Part shown: positions 61,894-64,000 of the stretch, piece by piece
How the letters are laid out: every line of letters starts with the position of its first letter
Position numbering within the stretch: position 1 is the stretch's first letter
NCBI RefSeq assembly: GCF_034092395.1
Contig: NZ_CP139301.1
Coordinates: 744,001 to 808,000 of the forward strand
Length of the DNA stretch: 64,000 bases
Reading direction: 5' to 3'
Origin: Prochlorococcus sp. MIT 1307
GTDB lineage: Bacteria > Cyanobacteriota > Cyanobacteriia > PCC-6307 > Cyanobiaceae
The notes under the pieces: model-generated
What the model was told of the DNA's origin: nothing
Databases searched by the model: none
Seen by the model: the letters and a program-made list of their open reading frames with translations, nothing else
Program-made: the position numbers and the translations under genes

Positions 61894-62137
61894 TCTCTTT
61901 AGCCATAAGTATTTAGCTAAAATAGATTGTAATTGGCAAAGGGGTTCTAAGGAAAAAGGATTTGCATTCAAAACCCATAAAAACAGGAATGGGAGTTTTT
62001 TTAGATTACTTAGAAGAAACTACTAAAAAAATCATGGTGGGCTGAGAATACAAAATGCCTAGTAAGTCAATGGGTTGATGCTTTAGAGATAATTCTTTCA
62101 TCTAGGTTTTGGCTCAAAAGTCCAATCCATTACTTCC

Positions 62138-62353
62138 TCAATTCAGTGACTCTTGAAGCTCTCGTACTACCTGCCACTGACCGTAGTAATAATTAGCCCT
62201 TCCTCGTCGTTCTGCATCATGCAATCCATCGAAAGCATCGAATCCAATGCTTCGCCATAGCTCATTTCCGCAAGCTTTGTCCAGCTCATTCATGGCCTCT
62301 TTCGCCAAGTTTTCCAGCCTTCTATTGAGATTTTTAATTTGAGCAATCGACAT
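62138..62353 (-). CDS. Conserved small helical protein
   Basis: 71 residues: MSIAQIKNLNRRLENLAKEA, NELDKACGNELWRSIGFDAF, DGLHDAERRGRANYYYGQWQ and a short end. Helical and charged, plausible as a real gene with an ATG start. No family recognised. Confidence 0.65.
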   Translation of the reverse strand: MSIAQIKNLNRRLENLAKEAMNELDKACGNELWRSIGFDAFDGLHDAERRGRANYYYGQWQVVRELQESLN

Positions 62354-62415
62354 TGGCAGGGAAAGTCTCGCTCGCTAATAGTACAGACAAACTACAGGAA
62401 GGCCAGCCTTTGGGC

Positions 62416-63396
62416 TTAGAATGGCACTCTTTTTTTCTCTTCCTTATCTACATCTATATCTAGTTCACGCATTCGCTTCATAATGATTGAATAATACTCT
62501 CGCAAATAAGCATCAAGCGTTGAGGTCTTAGCTGGATCTAATCCAAAAGCTTCATAGCTTTTTTCCATAGGAGCATCAAGGATTGCACCACCACCAGTTA
62601 CTTCCGAAAAAGCAAGTCGATCCAGAACATTTAAAGAGTCCTGGAAAAAAGAAACTAAAGCTTTCCCAGTGGACAATAAGAAAGGCGAAACTTTCAAAAC
62701 CTTTGATGACTTTGCTTTGCCGCAAGCTTTCTCACACAACTCCACAACTTCCTCAGCTTTCCAAGCCCTTGGTCCAACCACGGGGAAACTTTTCCTAATA
62801 GTTTGTGGACGCTCTAATGCTGCCACCACAAAGCGAGCCATGTCCTGCGTATTCATATATGCAATCTCTGCAGGTGTTGCACTAATCCAAACATTTTGAC
62901 TCTCTAAAACTGGTATCGCATATTGACTAATAAGTCCTTGCATAAAAGCCACTCCTTGAAGGATTGTGTAATCCAAAGAGGAGTCTGATAAAAGACGTTC
63001 AGTGCAATATTTGATATCCATTAATGGAACATTTCTATGTTGCTCTGCTGCAAATAAAGACATAAAAATTACTCTCTTAACCCCTATTCGATCACAAGCT
63101 CTATAAAGATTTAGCTTACCTTCCCAATCAGTTTCATAAACACTTTTAGGGTCTTCTGGACGAGTTGTCGCCGAATCAATCAAAGAATCTACCCCCTGCA
63201 AAGCATATTCAAGGCTCTCAGGATCAAGCAAGTCACCTTGGACTATCTCGCAGCCCCACTCTTGTAAGAAGGCTGCTTTCCTCGGCGTACGGACCATACA
63301 GCGCACTTGATAACCAGCATCAACAGCAGTTTTGGCAATTTGCCGCCCAAGTGTGCCGGTTCCACCAATCACAAGAACCTGCATAGGGTTTGTCAT
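62416..63396 (-). CDS. ycf39: Ycf39 (NmrA-like), PSII assembly factor
   Basis: 326 residues. QVLVIGGTGTLGRQIAKTAVDAGYQVRCMVR (Rossmann NAD(P) motif), GVDSLIDSATTRPEDPKSVYETDWEGKLNLYRAC and KRVIFMSLFAAEQHRNVPLMDIKYCTERLL. Ycf39 acts with HLIPs in assembly of the PSII D1 module and chlorophyll delivery. It adjoins petM on the same strand (43 nt upstream). Functional tie with HLIP genes in this window is family knowledge, not seen directly. Confidence 0.95.
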   Translation of the reverse strand: MTNPMQVLVIGGTGTLGRQIAKTAVDAGYQVRCMVRTPRKAAFLQEWGCEIVQGDLLDPESLEYALQGVDSLIDSATTRPEDPKSVYETDWEGKLNLYRACDRIGVKRVIFMSLFAAEQHRNVPLMDIKYCTERLLSDSSLDYTILQGVAFMQGLISQYAIPVLESQNVWISATPAEIAYMNTQDMARFVVAALERPQTIRKSFPVVGPRAWKAEEVVELCEKACGKAKSSKVLKVSPFLLSTGKALVSFFQDSLNVLDRLAFSEVTGGGAILDAPMEKSYEAFGLDPAKTSTLDAYLREYYSIIMKRMRELDIDVDKEEKKRVPF

Positions 63397-63438
63397 TCAG
63401 ATAAGAAAGCCTAAGAAGAAGATCAAAGAAAACGCGAC

Positions 63439-63537
63439 TCAAGAATCTTGTAATTTTAATAAAAGCGCACCGCCTGCAAGTCCCACAGGAATCAAAATCC
63501 AAAAGACTGCGGCAATACCAAAAATCTCAGAAGCCAT
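63439..63537 (-). CDS. petM: Cytochrome b6f complex subunit PetM
   Basis: 32 residues from ATG 63537: [20 protein letters not shown] then [12 protein letters not shown]. The single TM helix with GIAAVFW and [14 protein letters not shown] is the PetM signature. Length is normal for this tiny subunit. Too short for routine gene finding. Confidence 0.95.
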   Translation of the reverse strand: MASEIFGIAAVFWILIPVGLAGGALLLKLQDS

Positions 63538-63559
63538 TCTAATAGGACAAAGCACCATC

Positions 63560-64000
63560 CTATTTAAAGCCTTTAACAAGCTTTTTCTCGCAAATTCTTA
63601 ACAGCTCTCCAAGAGAAGCGTTAGTACGAAAGTGTCCAGGAACCACACCACTTCGAAAAGCGAGATAACCTTCTGCATTTAATAACTTGATCATCAAATC
63701 AAGTGAAGGTGGTGCCTCTAGAGGAACCCGACTTGCTATGTCATGAGTAGACCAGGAAAAAACAGGGATCCCTTCATCAGCTCTTAATCGATCAATTAGT
63801 TTTTCACTTCGACCAACAATTGGCACTGAAAACCGATTAGAGAGCTCTTGAATTTTAGATAAAGTTGGAGGTGACTGAAGAGGGCCGAGCCAAAGTGGCC
63901 CGCTTATCTCCCAACGAGCCAAGCCTATTCCACAAGAACAATCTTTCCAGCCCTTAAGGTTCAGTAAAGGCTGAGAAGATTGTTCTCCGCAAATCTCACA
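63560..64000 (-). CDS. trm1: tRNA (guanine26-N2)-dimethyltransferase-like, C-terminal part
   Basis: The minus-strand frame is open from the right edge (64000) to 63560. It reads [39 protein letters not shown], then a helical C-terminal domain ([12 protein letters not shown]). Paired Cys-x-x-Cys followed by the GPLWLGPL motif is characteristic of Trm1 C-terminal zinc domains. The methyltransferase domain lies outside the window. A TTG at 63922 is not a start. Confidence 0.85.
   Translation of the reverse strand, partial: CEICGEQSSQPLLNLKGWKDCSCGIGLARWEISGPLWLGPLQSPPTLSKIQELSNRFSVPIVGRSEKLIDRLRADEGIPVFSWSTHDIASRVPLEAPPSLDLMIKLLNAEGYLAFRSGVVPGHFRTNASLGELLRICEKKLVKGFK

Noticed and set aside
1-64000. 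tRNA, rRNA or known cyanobacterial small-RNA genes
   Set aside because: No convincing tRNA T-loop/acceptor pattern or known sRNA motif was found by eye; a covariance-model scan would be decisive.

Overview
The window is a chromosomal piece of a Prochlorococcus-type marine picocyanobacterium, most likely a low-light-adapted lineage. The evidence is an AT-rich, compact genome with many very small conserved ORFs, a magnesium-chelatase gene, Ycf39, PetM, high-light-inducible (HLIP) proteins, and six consecutive genes for Pcb divinyl-chlorophyll a/b antenna proteins. That degree of pcb amplification is known from low-light Prochlorococcus and not from high-light strains. Strain identity cannot be fixed from the sequence alone.

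Layout. 1-11.8 kb is core housekeeping: chlI, ruvC, a 5-formyl-THF cyclo-ligase, sufE, homoserine dehydrogenase, a dipeptide/nickel-type ABC binding protein plus permease, a DUF1400-type hydrolase, an MFS carrier and a PfkB kinase. 11.8-16.4 kb is a stretch of small hypothetical proteins around a MIF/tautomerase homologue. 16.7-28.2 kb is the antenna region: six minus-strand pcb genes, each with its own promoter-like leader and its own hairpin terminator, together with three copies of an unrecognised small membrane-protein family that starts MIDLTHxIDFA. 28.6-39.1 kb holds redox genes: a 938-residue fusion of a carotenoid-isomerase-like flavoprotein with a GltD-like flavoprotein, a 1573-residue pyruvate:ferredoxin-oxidoreductase-like enzyme, and a Nif11-type small protein. 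39.2-44.8 kb is a variable zone of micro-genes, two HLIPs, a B12-type radical SAM gene and repeated copies of the 3' end of ychF. 44.8-64 kb is core again: ychF, an HlyD-type adaptor, polA, cysS, an NSS symporter, dxr, a YheT-type hydrolase, pntA1-pntA2-pntB, a superfamily-II helicase, an IF-1-like protein, ycf39, petM and the end of a Trm1-type tRNA methyltransferase.

The most unusual items are these. (1) The MIDLTH family: two copies share a promoter region with identical spacing and lie on either side of the pcb array. (2) ychF 3'-end remnants flank a radical SAM cargo gene, as if DNA had entered repeatedly at the end of ychF. (3) A flavoprotein fusion lies beside a giant PFOR-like enzyme in an oxygenic phototroph. 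(4) A conserved ACACTACA element sits at a near-constant distance from most pcb start codons. Several small genes carry single-base lesions compared with a duplicate or with the family pattern.

All functional assignments come from reading motifs by eye. No database search or alignment program was run.
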